Part shown: one piece after another, positions 44,035 through 53,179 of the stretch | Layout of the letters: each line of letters opens with the position of its first letter | Numbering within the stretch: position 1 is the first letter of the stretch | Origin: JAJDFU01 sp964640855 | GTDB taxonomy: Bacteria; Bacteroidota; Bacteroidia; Chitinophagales; Saprospiraceae | Assembly: GCA_964640855.1 (NCBI GenBank) | Contig: CAZXIX010000001.1 | Coordinates: 62,001 to 126,000 of the forward strand | DNA: 64,000 bases | Direction: 5' to 3' | Notes under the pieces: generated by a model | The model's input: only the letters and a program-made list of their open reading frames with translations | Databases searched by the model: none | What the model was told of the DNA's origin: nothing | Program-made: the position numbers and the translations under genes

Positions 44035-45972
44035 ATGGCTCGATGGTCTCTCCTTTTTTCGTTGGTCCTGGGATGCGTTGTGGCGGCTGCTCAACCCTAT
44101 GTCACGATCGGTACCGCCAAGAGCAAAGCCGTCAAAGCCTACAACCAGTCTGTGGAATCCGGTATGGCAGGCCAATTTGAAGAAGCCCTGGATCAGCTGG
44201 AAAAAGCCCTAAAAGCAGAACCCACTTTTATCGATGCCTTTATCCAGAAAGGGTCGGTCCTTTTTGATGCCCGCGAGTATCCGGAAGCGGCGGCGGCCTT
44301 TCGCCAGGCCCTGGATCTGGGGCCGGAGTATGACTCTTTCGTGTGGTATCAGCTTGGGGTGACGCTCATGCGGATGGAAGCCTATGCCGAGGCGATTCCG
44401 GCCTTCCAACGATATTTGGCCAAACCCAACCTCCGGGATCGCTACCAGGGTAGAGCCCAGGGCTACCTTGAACAATGCCGTTTCTCCGCCGCCGCGATGG
44501 CGAATCCGGTGCCGTTCAAACCTCGCGAGCTCGGCGAGAATGTCAATACCGAAGATCCGGAGTACCTGCCCTCCATCACGGCGGACGGCAAGACCCTGGT
44601 TTTTACACGTGTCGTTCGAGGTCAGGAAGACTTGTATTTCAGTCGTTGGGAAACGGGCGATTGGGCTCAGGCTCAGCCCTTGCGAGAGCTCAACACTCCC
44701 TACAATGAAGGGGCCCATACGATTTCGGCAGACGGTCGGCTGCTTTTGTTCACTTCCTGCAATCGCGAAGACGGGGTGGGCCGGTGCGATCTCTATTTTT
44801 CCGCATTCCGGGGTGGAAAATGGACCCCTCCCCGGAATCTGGGCCAACCCGTGAATACTTCGGCCTGGGAGTCGCAACCCAGTCTTTCGGCCAATGGCCG
44901 GCAACTCTTTTTTGCCAGTGATCGGCCTGGCGGGCAAGGGCGCAACGATATCTGGGTCAGCGATCGGAATCCGGATGGCTCCTGGGGTAATCCCCGTCCC
45001 CTCTCCGACTCCATCAACACCGCGGGTATGGATCAATCCCCCTTCATCCACCCGGATGGGCAAACCCTCTATTTCATGTCGGATGGCCACCCCGGAATGG
45101 GACAGACCGACCTTTACTACAGCCGGCTCAGACCAGACGGGAAGTGGGGAAAACCGCAAAATATGGGCTACCCGATCAATACCATGGCAAACGAAGGGGC
45201 CCTTGTAGTCGGCCTATCCGGAGAGAAGGCTTATTTCGCAACCGATCGGGCCGTCATCGCCGGGAGAGCCCCGGAAGGCAGAATACCCTACTCCAATATT
45301 TTTGAATTTGATCTCTATCCGGAGGCGCGACCCCGCCCCGTGACTTATTTGTTGGTGAGGGTATGGGATGCCCAAAGCGGTGCTCCCTTGCTTGCCCAGG
45401 CCGACGTGTTGGATCTGGAAGATCAGACCCTTTTTGCCAGCAGCACAACGGATGAGAATGGGGAACTCCTGGTTTGTTTGCCTGCCGGGAGGGACTATGC
45501 ACTCAATGTCAACAAGAAAGACTATCTGTTTTATTCGGAGAATTTTGCACTGACGGATTCCTTTTCCCTGAACCGGCCTTTTGAGGTGGAGGCGGCCCTG
45601 GAGCCCGTCGAATCCACCGTTGGCGAAGAGCGTAAGCCCATTGTGCTCCGAAATGTGTTCTTCGAAACCGGCTCGGCCGAACTTCTGCCCGAATCCCAAG
45701 GAGAACTGGATCGCCTGGTCCTTTTGCTGGAAGAAAACCCGGACATCCGGATCCGGATCAACGGGCATACGGACAATGTAGGCTCCGAAGAGGACAACCT
45801 GCGCCTTTCGGATGCTCGCGCGGCCTCGGTCCTGGCCTATCTCACCCGGGCAGGCATAGCCGGATCCCGTTTGGAGTCCCAGGGCTATGGCGAAACCCAA
45901 CCCCTGGCAACCAATGAAACGCCGGCAGGGAGGAGACTCAATCGCAGAACCGAATTTGTAGTCCTCAAATAA
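44035..45972 (+). CDS. TPR-PD40-CRD-OmpA protein with PorE architecture
   Basis: The protein has 645 residues. A signal peptide (MARWSLLFSLVLGCVVAAAQ) is followed by TPRs (about 30-140: AGQFEEALDQLEKALKAEPT, REYPEAAAAFRQALDLGPEY) and a PD40/WD40 propeller (about 165-430: YLPSITADGKTLVFTR, QPSLSANGRQLFFASDRPGG). A carboxypeptidase-regulatory-like domain (about 435-525) and an OmpA domain (INGHTDNVGSEEDNLRLSDA ... NRRTEFVV) complete it. This four-part order is that of PorE, the type IX secretion component thought to tie the complex to peptidoglycan. PorE of Porphyromonas is a lipoprotein; here a VLGC at residues 11-14 is a poor lipobox, and cleavage at AAAQ is more likely. Its 3' end overlaps the convergent DUF58 gene by 8 bases. 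Confidence 0.87.
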   Translation: MARWSLLFSLVLGCVVAAAQPYVTIGTAKSKAVKAYNQSVESGMAGQFEEALDQLEKALKAEPTFIDAFIQKGSVLFDAREYPEAAAAFRQALDLGPEYDSFVWYQLGVTLMRMEAYAEAIPAFQRYLAKPNLRDRYQGRAQGYLEQCRFSAAAMANPVPFKPRELGENVNTEDPEYLPSITADGKTLVFTRVVRGQEDLYFSRWETGDWAQAQPLRELNTPYNEGAHTISADGRLLLFTSCNREDGVGRCDLYFSAFRGGKWTPPRNLGQPVNTSAWESQPSLSANGRQLFFASDRPGGQGRNDIWVSDRNPDGSWGNPRPLSDSINTAGMDQSPFIHPDGQTLYFMSDGHPGMGQTDLYYSRLRPDGKWGKPQNMGYPINTMANEGALVVGLSGEKAYFATDRAVIAGRAPEGRIPYSNIFEFDLYPEARPRPVTYLLVRVWDAQSGAPLLAQADVLDLEDQTLFASSTTDENGELLVCLPAGRDYALNVNKKDYLFYSENFALTDSFSLNRPFEVEAALEPVESTVGEERKPIVLRNVFFETGSAELLPESQGELDRLVLLLEENPDIRIRINGHTDNVGSEEDNLRLSDARAASVLAYLTRAGIAGSRLESQGYGETQPLATNETPAGRRLNRRTEFVVLK

Positions 45973-47290
45973 GCCCCCGGGATTTTAATTCCAGGTATTT
46001 ATTGATGGTGGCGATAGACAATCCCTCCGGCCGAGATAAGACGGATTGAATCCCGTACTGCCGGAGCTTCTGCACCATCTGATTCTTCTCTTCGAGGAAA
46101 TTCCTCGCCACGGTTTGTTGATAAATGTCCAGGGTCGTCTGGGCTTCCTTCTCCGCGAAGGCCTTGATCTGTGTGTTCTCAAAAAAGATGACCACGAGCA
46201 AGTGGGTGTGGTTGATCCGGCGCAGGATGGGTAATACCCGCTCCAGGGCGTACATACTTTCAAAATTGGAAAACAAGAGGAGTAGGCTGCGCCCGGAGAT
46301 CAGTTTTCGGGCTGCGAAATACAACAACTCATAATTGGCCTCCAGATCCCGCTCCTTTTCCCGATACAGAGCCTGGAGGATCTTCTGAAGCTGAACCGGC
46401 CGGTTTTCGGCTTTCAGGGTGGTACCGATTTTGTCCGAAAAGGTGATCAAACCGGCCTTGTCGTGTTTCTGCAGCGCGATATTGGAAATCACCAGGGTGC
46501 TATTGATGGCATATTCCATCAGGCTCATTCCGTCGAAGGGAAGCCGCATGACCCGGCTTTTATCAATCAGGCAATAGACTTGCTGAGCTCTTTCGTCTTC
46601 GTATTGATTGACCATGAGGGAATGCCGCCTGCTGCTGGCCTTCCAGTTAATGCTGCGGTAGTCATCCCCCCGGACGTACTCCTTGATCTGTTCGAATTCG
46701 TAAGAGTGCCCGATGCGGCGAAGGCGCTTGATCCCCTTCTGCTGGGTGAAGCGGTCAAAAGCATACAGTTCCAACTGCTTCATTTGCAGAACGGAAGGGA
46801 AAACGGCAATCTCTGCTTCCCCTGCAGCAGCTATCCGTCTTTCGATCAGGCCGATGGGGCTGGTGATGAAAAGCCAAAGCTTTCCAAAGCCGTAATTTCC
46901 CCTTTCAACGGGCCGGACCCGATAAGTCAGCCGGGCCTCCTCGTATGGCGCCAGGCTACAGTATTTCGAGAAATCTCGGATTTGCAGCTCTTCCGGCAAT
47001 TCGTCAAGCAGAGTAACGCCCAGTTTGAGGTTGCTCCGATTGCGTAGGCCCAATTCCACCCTATTCTCGTCTCCCAGCGAAAATTGCCGGGGTAATTTGC
47101 GATAGGCTTCCACCGGTTCCTTCGGGCTGAACAGCAAAAACGAATCCGCCAGGACCAACGCCAGAGACAGGAAGAACAGGGCGACCACAAAAGGATAGAG
47201 CGGTGCCCAGAAAAAGCTGAACGCGAACAGGATGGCAATGGCGCCAAAGAGATGAAAGAACCGGCTGCTCAGATACAAGGAGAACCGCAT
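45965..47290 (-). CDS. DUF58 domain protein
   Basis: The 441-residue protein has two N-terminal membrane helices (IAILFAFSFFWAPLYPFVVA, LFFLSLALVLADSFLLF) and the DUF58 signature EYVRGDDYRSINWKASSRR, followed by a VWA-like domain (VYCLIDKSRVMRLPFDGMSL). DUF58 proteins are nearly always encoded beside a MoxR AAA+ ATPase, as here (12 bases apart), and are thought to act with it in envelope or chaperone tasks. It is the last gene of a five-gene minus-strand cluster. Confidence 0.93.
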   Translation of the reverse strand: MRFSLYLSSRFFHLFGAIAILFAFSFFWAPLYPFVVALFFLSLALVLADSFLLFSPKEPVEAYRKLPRQFSLGDENRVELGLRNRSNLKLGVTLLDELPEELQIRDFSKYCSLAPYEEARLTYRVRPVERGNYGFGKLWLFITSPIGLIERRIAAAGEAEIAVFPSVLQMKQLELYAFDRFTQQKGIKRLRRIGHSYEFEQIKEYVRGDDYRSINWKASSRRHSLMVNQYEDERAQQVYCLIDKSRVMRLPFDGMSLMEYAINSTLVISNIALQKHDKAGLITFSDKIGTTLKAENRPVQLQKILQALYREKERDLEANYELLYFAARKLISGRSLLLLFSNFESMYALERVLPILRRINHTHLLVVIFFENTQIKAFAEKEAQTTLDIYQQTVARNFLEEKNQMVQKLRQYGIQSVLSRPEGLSIATINKYLELKSRGLI

Positions 47291-47302
47291 ATTGACCTTT
47301 TC

Positions 47303-48328
47303 TTAGCGAGGTACTTCTATGGATTGCAGGATGGTCTCAATGACGTCTCGCCCACTGAAGCCTTCCATTTCCCGTTCCGGGGTAAGAATGATCCGATGGT
47401 TGAGCACCGGGAAGACGACTCGCCGGATGTCATCCGGAGTGACAAAATTCCGACCAGCGAAAGCAGCCATTACCTTGCTCATCCGCAAAATGGAAAGGGA
47501 TGCCCGGGGAGACGCCCCGAGGAAGAGGTCGGGATGCGTTCGGGTCTGAACAACGATCCGGGCAATGTAGTCCAGCAACTCCTCCCGGATGAACACCTTT
47601 TCGATGAGAGTGCGACAGCTTTCAATCTCTTGAGGCGAGAATACAGCTCGCACCTCCTGGGCGATCCGCCGGCTGAAATCCTCTCGAAAGCGTTTCAAAA
47701 TGGCTTTCTCCTCATCCAACTCGGGATAGTCGAGCAGGATTTTCAACAGAAATCGGTCGAGCTGTGCCTCGGGCAGTTTGTAGGTCCCTTCCTGCTCGAT
47801 GGGGTTTTGGGTCGCAATGACGAAAAAAGGGAATTCCAGCGGATAGGTCTGCCCGTCTATGGTCACCTGCTGTTCTTCCATGACTTCAAACAGGGCGGCC
47901 TGGGTTTTGGCCGGTGCCCGGTTGATCTCGTCGATCAGGATCACGTTGGAGAAGATCGGGCCCCGGTTGAAGAAAAATTCGGAGTTCTTCATGTTGAAAA
48001 CCGTCGTGCCGAGCACGTCGCTGGGCATTAAGTCAGGCGTAAACTGGATTCGATTGAAATCCACCTCCAGCGTTTGAGCCATCAATTTGGCAATAAGGGT
48101 TTTGGCAATTCCGGGAACCCCTTCCAGCAATACGTGGCCTCCGGCAAAGAGGGCGGCAAGAATCAGATCGATCACCTTTTCCTGGCCGATGACCACTTTG
48201 CCGATCTCTTTTCTGACCCGCTGCGCCGCTATCTGGACCAGGCTGACATCCGGGCCGTGATCGGGTGCTTCGGTCGGGTTGGGGCTCTCGGGGATCTGGG
48301 GATATTCTTGTTTGGGTTGTTCTTCCAT
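47303..48328 (-). CDS. MoxR-family AAA+ ATPase
   Basis: This 341-residue AAA+ ATPase has Walker A EGVPGIAKTLIAK, Walker B VILIDEINRAPAK, sensor 1 VIATQNPIEQEGTYKLPEAQ and a C-terminal lid with LGASPRASLSILRMSKVMAA. It is a chaperone-like ATPase that in this family works with VWA/DUF58 partners, here the gene directly downstream. The ATG at 48326-48328 is preferred over the in-frame TTG at 48358, which would overlap the DUF4350 gene. Confidence 0.96.
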   Translation of the reverse strand: MEEQPKQEYPQIPESPNPTEAPDHGPDVSLVQIAAQRVRKEIGKVVIGQEKVIDLILAALFAGGHVLLEGVPGIAKTLIAKLMAQTLEVDFNRIQFTPDLMPSDVLGTTVFNMKNSEFFFNRGPIFSNVILIDEINRAPAKTQAALFEVMEEQQVTIDGQTYPLEFPFFVIATQNPIEQEGTYKLPEAQLDRFLLKILLDYPELDEEKAILKRFREDFSRRIAQEVRAVFSPQEIESCRTLIEKVFIREELLDYIARIVVQTRTHPDLFLGASPRASLSILRMSKVMAAFAGRNFVTPDDIRRVVFPVLNHRIILTPEREMEGFSGRDVIETILQSIEVPR

Positions 48329-48348
48329 GGTTTTTGTTTTCGGGCCGG

Positions 48349-49614
48349 CTATCTGCAAGTTCGGTAAAAATGCTCCAGCAGCTGGTGGTATTCGCCCAGT
48401 TTTTCCTCTCTCACATAGTTGGCCTCCTCAACGGCCACACTCATGCTTCGGATCTTTTCGAGTTCTTCCATGGGCACTCCTGAAATGGACTCCAGCTCGG
48501 GGAGTTTTTCCCTTCCGAGCCTGCGCCATTTCAGGCCGTACCGGCTGCGCAAAAAGGCAAGAAAAAGCCGGGATTTCTGCTGGCAAAGCTGTTTGTGGTT
48601 TTGCTGCAAAAAATAGAGGCGCCCAATGGTGGATATGAACTCCAGGGAGGTGTTGGCATTGGCCTCGCGCACGGGAATGATCCGCTGCCTCCTTCGGGTC
48701 CGGAACAGCAGATAAAACAGACCTAGGCCCAGCAGAATATACCAAGCCCAGGCAAGGGAAGGCTGGCTGAGGACGTATTGTAACGGGCTTTCCGCCTGGA
48801 TGGTCTGGTTGGGCGCCTGATAATTATCGTTCATCCGCCGGCCTACCCGCTCGGGAACCTTGCTGAAATCGTCCCAGTAAAGCGGACCGTCGGGAAGATA
48901 GGAAAACAAAGCCTCCGCATATTCGAGATTGGTCTCCTTCACAAGGGAGAAGTTGCTCAGGGCTACCGGGCTGGTGTGCAAATAAAAGGTCCCCTTCCCA
49001 TAAGGAACCGATGCAAAATTGATGAATTCATCATTGATCCTCCCTAGGGACTCAAAGGCATTGGAAGACTCACAGAAATAGGCATCCCCGATGAAGGTCC
49101 AGTTGTAGACCAGCGTGTCCTGCCGCCGTTGATAGTGCTGAGAGACGGGAGGCTTATTGCCAACGCTCAGTGTTACCTCGCGATCCAGGAAAAAGTCGTA
49201 GTCGTTCCAGTAAAGATCGTTGCATTCATAATAATAGAGGTGAAACATCAGGTCATACGGAATGGTCTTGCTTGAGATCAGGGCTGTATTTCCGGCCGAT
49301 ACGAAATTCAGGAGGGCAGCCAGGTCAAGGCTGTCCATATAGATGGCCTGCCCTACGAAAACATAGGAGGCGTTTTGGGATTGCTCCGGAAGAATTCCGC
49401 GAAGCGAATCGGTCAGATCAGTCAATTTTTCCTCTCCGGCGAAATCTTCCAGCAATTCGTGCAGAAAATAAGTTCCGTAAGGGTCCTTCTTGTCGGCGAG
49501 GTAGTGTTCCCGCCAGGAATACCGCCTCTGTTGCCGGGTAAAAAGCCAGACGACCAGTAAAACGGCGGCCGCGGCCAACAACGCGATAAGTGCTATTTTC
49601 CTTCGGCTTTTCAC
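48349..49614 (-). CDS. DUF4350 membrane protein
   Basis: This 421-residue protein has an N-terminal membrane helix (IALIALLAAAAVLLVVWLF) and a second helix near residue 290 (AWAWYILLGLGLFYLLF), flanked by a DUF4350-type extracytoplasmic domain (WREHYLADKKDPYGTYFLHE, TALISSKTIPYDL). The family is typical of MoxR/DUF58 clusters in Bacteroidota. Function unknown, possibly sensing or scaffolding in the membrane. It overlaps the DUF4129 gene upstream by 4 bases (ATGA) and precedes moxR by 20 bases, so all are one operon. Confidence 0.88.
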   Translation of the reverse strand: MKSRRKIALIALLAAAAVLLVVWLFTRQQRRYSWREHYLADKKDPYGTYFLHELLEDFAGEEKLTDLTDSLRGILPEQSQNASYVFVGQAIYMDSLDLAALLNFVSAGNTALISSKTIPYDLMFHLYYYECNDLYWNDYDFFLDREVTLSVGNKPPVSQHYQRRQDTLVYNWTFIGDAYFCESSNAFESLGRINDEFINFASVPYGKGTFYLHTSPVALSNFSLVKETNLEYAEALFSYLPDGPLYWDDFSKVPERVGRRMNDNYQAPNQTIQAESPLQYVLSQPSLAWAWYILLGLGLFYLLFRTRRRQRIIPVREANANTSLEFISTIGRLYFLQQNHKQLCQQKSRLFLAFLRSRYGLKWRRLGREKLPELESISGVPMEELEKIRSMSVAVEEANYVREEKLGEYHQLLEHFYRTCR

Positions 49615-50354
49615 GACAGGTCGGGGATTTTTACTTTTTCAGCTCGTATGCGTTCCAGAAAACGCTCGAAAACCGGAGCGGTTTCTTCAAATTCGGCCTG
49701 ACCCAGTTTGACCGACCCGTACCACAGTCGGTCGAAAGTCTGGGTGACCTGCCGGAAGGTATTTCGCAGCGGTTCTTCTATTTCGCCGAGGTATTCCCAA
49801 TTGGTTTTATCCTTCTTCCATTGAATAAAACGGCGTTCGCTCAGGCTTTGCAGGATCTGCAGGTAATAAAGCCGGATGGCCCACAGATACTCCTCCTGCT
49901 CCAGGGCCTCCCGGAGAAGAGGGTCCAGATCGGCTTCCATCAGATTTTCCTCCAATTCTTCCGGATCGTTAAAATCAAAGCTCTTTTTCTTCACCTTCCT
50001 GTCTCGAACGCCCGAGTTGGCATCGATGAGGGTTTTCACGAACAATGCCAGCACGATCATTAGGGCCACAATGGCCATAATCTTGATCGCCGTGCTCAGC
50101 GTGGAGGATATAGGCGAAGGGCTTTCCAATCGCTCCCGTTCGCCTTCACCGCTGCCCGACCCATCGGCATCCTCGGGTTCTTCCGTAAGCTCATCTGCCG
50201 GTTCGAGATAATCGACCTCCCTGACCATTTCCTCCCACCTGGCCCGATCGAAATTTCGATCTTCCTGACCCGCAAGCCGGGGGCTGAAGGGGAACAGGAG
50301 GCTCACCGCCAGCAGGATACTTCCCAAATTCAGTTTTTGACGCAGATTCGGCAT
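49611..50354 (-). CDS. DUF4129 domain protein
   Basis: This 247-residue protein has a signal-like N-terminus (LGSILLAVSLLFPFSPRLAG), an acidic low-complexity stretch (DELTEEPEDADGSGSGEGER), one membrane helix (AIKIMAIVALMIVLALFVKT) and a C-terminal DUF4129-like cytoplasmic domain (YLWAIRLYYLQILQSLSERR, FRQVTQTFDRLWYGSVKL). DUF4129 accompanies MoxR/DUF58 and transglutaminase-like genes. It follows the SpoIIM-like gene with no gap and overlaps DUF4350 by 4 bases. Confidence 0.85.
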   Translation of the reverse strand: MPNLRQKLNLGSILLAVSLLFPFSPRLAGQEDRNFDRARWEEMVREVDYLEPADELTEEPEDADGSGSGEGERERLESPSPISSTLSTAIKIMAIVALMIVLALFVKTLIDANSGVRDRKVKKKSFDFNDPEELEENLMEADLDPLLREALEQEEYLWAIRLYYLQILQSLSERRFIQWKKDKTNWEYLGEIEEPLRNTFRQVTQTFDRLWYGSVKLGQAEFEETAPVFERFLERIRAEKVKIPDLS

Positions 50355-52214
50355 TCACTCTTCGGTTTCCATTCCCCGGATCGTTTTTTTCAATCCGATG
50401 GCTTCTATTTTCTTTCTCAGGTTCGGGCAATCCCGGATTTCCAGCAAGCTAAAGTAGGTCAAACCAACCGACAGAGCGAAGGCAACCAGGATGAGATAAA
50501 GCATAAAGACATAAACAAAGGTGAGCCAAATCGTAGCCAGCTCATTCATCCTTTCCTGACTCAAGGCTACTACCCAGCTCAGCAAATTCACGTAGCCTCT
50601 TACCAAGGGACTGTCCACCAGGTTAAAAAGGGTGAACCCGAATAGAAGGATGATGAGGAAAATGCCGACTACCCGGCTCGGACTGACGAACAGAAGCGAT
50701 ATGCTGTTGCCCAGGGAGCGAAGGGGATTACCCGCATCGACCTGGGCCGTAAATGCCCAGAGCAAGATCGGGGGGAATCCCAGCATAACGCCCATCAGGG
50801 AAAGGGTAGGGGAAAAATACAGCAGGGCGCTCAGGGCGAATGCCGGAGGTGCGACCACGAGCAGGGAGCGCATATTCGGAAACGAACCCGTAAAGCGTTC
50901 GGGCTCTGCCTCGGTGAGCAATATATGGTGGGTGCTTGCCAGCAGGATGGTGAAAAGGATCCCATTAGCGATAGGAAGCCAGGGTACAACCGCCAGCCTG
51001 AAAAATTGAACCATGTTTCGCAGAGTGCCGAAGACCTCGGAAGGGTAGAAAAAAGTCTCGCTGGGCAAATTGTAGCTGCTCAGGAAAGCAAAGGTAGAGA
51101 AGGCAGCGGCCATCAGCAGGCAAATCCGGATCAGATAGCCCAGATGCCTGCGAAACACCACAAACAATTTGCTGAACACCTCGCCCGAACTCAGGATCTG
51201 GCCGAAGTCGATCCCCTTTTGAGCATCCAACTGGAGGGAGGATGCCCGGGTGTAGGGGCTGTCGTCTCTTCGGGCCCGATACACGGGATAAAAAACGAAA
51301 TAAAACAGGACAAACAGCAAGCTGAGGCCAATGCAGGCTGCCCGAAGCAAGTCGGGCGCTTCCGTATACCGGGTGAAATACCCCTCGATAAAACCGGCCA
51401 CTAAAAAGAGAGGGAGCGTGCCCAACAGGATTTTCAGTCCCCTGCGACCAGATCGCTGAAAGGCCTGCAGGCGCGAATAAGTACCCGGGAATGCCAGCCC
51501 TCGGCCCATGGTCAAGCCCGCAGCGCCTGCGATCACAATGGCCGATATTTCCAGGGTGCCGTGCATCCAGATCGTCAGGAAAGATTCCCGCAAGAGCCCC
51601 TGCTCCATAAAGAAATACTGAAAAGCACCGACCATGATGCCGTTGTGGACCAAAATGACCAGGGTGCCGATCAGAAATAAAGCGCCCATCAGAAAGGTGC
51701 GCAAGGCTACCAGCATATTGTTGAGCGTGATACCCAGGAACATTTGGAATTCGCCTTTGCTCTTGTAAACCTTCATGGGATCACCCGACTCAATATTAGC
51801 CTGGGTCATCTCCACATAGGCATCTCCCATGATGATAGCCGGAAATTCCGGGTCCATGCGCGAAGACAAGGCGCCGATCAGCATGGCCAGAGCGAAGACC
51901 AGGAACGATAGCCGAAAATCGGTTCGCGACTCGTATACCAGAAGCGGAAGCTCTTCGGACCAGAACTTTCTGAAGTTCCTTCCACCGCTGCGCGCATTTT
52001 TGTAAATGCGCGAAAAGATCTGTTGCGCCAGACCGTTCAGGTAGACCCGGACCGAGCGGTTGGGGTAAAAAGTCCGGGAATAAGATAGATCGTCGGTGAT
52101 TTGGATGAACAGCCGGTTGAGCTTCTCAACATCAGGGCGATGGCCTTTTTTCAGCTCGCGTTCGAAGTCTTCCCACTTTTCTTTATTCTGTTCGATGAAC
52201 TTGGTTTCGCGCAT
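50355..52214 (-). CDS. SpoIIM/DUF95-family membrane protein with extra C-terminal membrane domain
   Basis: The first ~310 of 619 residues are a stage II sporulation protein M-like (DUF95) domain: NKEKWEDFERELKKGHRPDV, then helices (FLVFALAMLIGALS, FLGITLNNMLVALRTFLMGA, IWMHGTLEISAIVIAGAAGL). The remaining ~300 residues add six or more helices that I think form a second membrane module otherwise encoded separately; that would make this a fusion. No sporulation is implied: the family occurs widely outside Firmicutes, here in the MoxR/DUF58 cluster. It is the first gene of that operon, with the RDD gene divergent. Confidence 0.87.
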   Translation of the reverse strand: MRETKFIEQNKEKWEDFERELKKGHRPDVEKLNRLFIQITDDLSYSRTFYPNRSVRVYLNGLAQQIFSRIYKNARSGGRNFRKFWSEELPLLVYESRTDFRLSFLVFALAMLIGALSSRMDPEFPAIIMGDAYVEMTQANIESGDPMKVYKSKGEFQMFLGITLNNMLVALRTFLMGALFLIGTLVILVHNGIMVGAFQYFFMEQGLLRESFLTIWMHGTLEISAIVIAGAAGLTMGRGLAFPGTYSRLQAFQRSGRRGLKILLGTLPLFLVAGFIEGYFTRYTEAPDLLRAACIGLSLLFVLFYFVFYPVYRARRDDSPYTRASSLQLDAQKGIDFGQILSSGEVFSKLFVVFRRHLGYLIRICLLMAAAFSTFAFLSSYNLPSETFFYPSEVFGTLRNMVQFFRLAVVPWLPIANGILFTILLASTHHILLTEAEPERFTGSFPNMRSLLVVAPPAFALSALLYFSPTLSLMGVMLGFPPILLWAFTAQVDAGNPLRSLGNSISLLFVSPSRVVGIFLIILLFGFTLFNLVDSPLVRGYVNLLSWVVALSQERMNELATIWLTFVYVFMLYLILVAFALSVGLTYFSLLEIRDCPNLRKKIEAIGLKKTIRGMETEE

Positions 52215-52307
52215 GGCCGAAAAGACCCGGAAGGGATCTCGTTTTATTGAATAAGAAGACAGAAGGCTTTATATCCGGAAAAGTCTTTTTTATGATTCCC
52301 GCCAGCC

Positions 52308-52315
52308 TACTTTTG
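52308..52315 (+). promoter_or_regulatory. Candidate -7 box (TACTTTTG) for the RDD gene
   Basis: TACTTTTG matches TAnnTTTG exactly, giving a leader of about 55 bases before the ATG at 52377. The -33 region is T-rich but lacks the G. Confidence 0.45.
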
Positions 52316-52376
52316 CAAAATGAGTATTATATAAAAACGTTCCAACAAAGGAAAGGGACAACAGTCTTCTTTTAGT

Positions 52377-53120
52377 ATGCGTACGATAGAAATTCGAACA
52401 ACCCAAAACGTTACCATCGAGTACGAACTGGCCCCGGTTCGGGAGCGGATCCTGTCTACTTTCATTGATCTTTTGGTCGTTGGGGGTGGGTACATCGGTT
52501 TTATCCTGGTGCTGTCCCTGGCCTTTGAGCCCATTCTTCAAGGCGATTGGCTGCCCTACATTTTCATCGTGTTGATGCCTATTCTGTCCTATTTGGCCTA
52601 TCATTTCCTATTTGAATGGCTGGGAGGCGGGCAAAGCCTGGGAAAGCGGGCATTGGGCATAAAGGTGATGCGGCTCGACGGCAAGGAGCCCGTTTTAAGC
52701 GACTTTTTACTGCGAGCCTTCTTTCTCCTGACCGACGGTCTCTTTTCCGCAGGTTTGTTGGGGATCCTGCTGATCAGTTCGTCGCCCAAAAGCCAGCGAT
52801 TGGGGGACATCATCGCGTCGACGACGGTCATTCGGCTCCGGTCCCGCATGCAATTCAAGCTTCGAGACATTCTTAAGATCGAATCCTTGGAGGGCTACCA
52901 ACCCCGGTATCCGGAGGTTCAGCGCCTCACCGAGGAAGATATGCTGCTGGTAAAAACCGTGATCAACCGTTCCCGCCTCTACCGCAACTCTTCTCACGCA
53001 GGGGCCGTGAGTCTGTTGTCAGGAAAAATGGCACATCTCCTGGATATCCAGGAAGTACCCCGGGATCAGATCGGGTTTTTGCGAACTTTACTGAAGGACT
53101 ACATTGTACTTACCCGCTAA
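52377..53120 (+). CDS. RDD-family membrane protein
   Basis: This 247-residue protein has the RDD domain: Arg-rich start RERILSTFIDLLVVGGGYIG (R and D of the name), LAYHFLFEWLGGGQSLGKRA and KSQRLGDIIASTTVIRLRSR (the final D). Three helices span about residues 24-135. A C-terminal cytoplasmic extension of about 100 residues follows (PRYPEVQRLTEEDMLLVKTV). RDD proteins often adjoin SpoIIM/MoxR/DUF58 clusters, as here in divergent orientation. Function unproven; some members have transport roles. Confidence 0.9.
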   Translation: MRTIEIRTTQNVTIEYELAPVRERILSTFIDLLVVGGGYIGFILVLSLAFEPILQGDWLPYIFIVLMPILSYLAYHFLFEWLGGGQSLGKRALGIKVMRLDGKEPVLSDFLLRAFFLLTDGLFSAGLLGILLISSSPKSQRLGDIIASTTVIRLRSRMQFKLRDILKIESLEGYQPRYPEVQRLTEEDMLLVKTVINRSRLYRNSSHAGAVSLLSGKMAHLLDIQEVPRDQIGFLRTLLKDYIVLTR

Positions 53121-53179
53121 GTCGGGAATTGTCCTTGAAAAGCCTGACTTTTGTTCGGTTTTTAATGATGCTCAGGTCC

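Noticed and set aside
50355..52214. Evidence of sporulation from the SpoIIM-like gene
   Set aside because: The DUF95/SpoIIM family is widespread in non-sporulating bacteria within MoxR/DUF58 clusters, as here.
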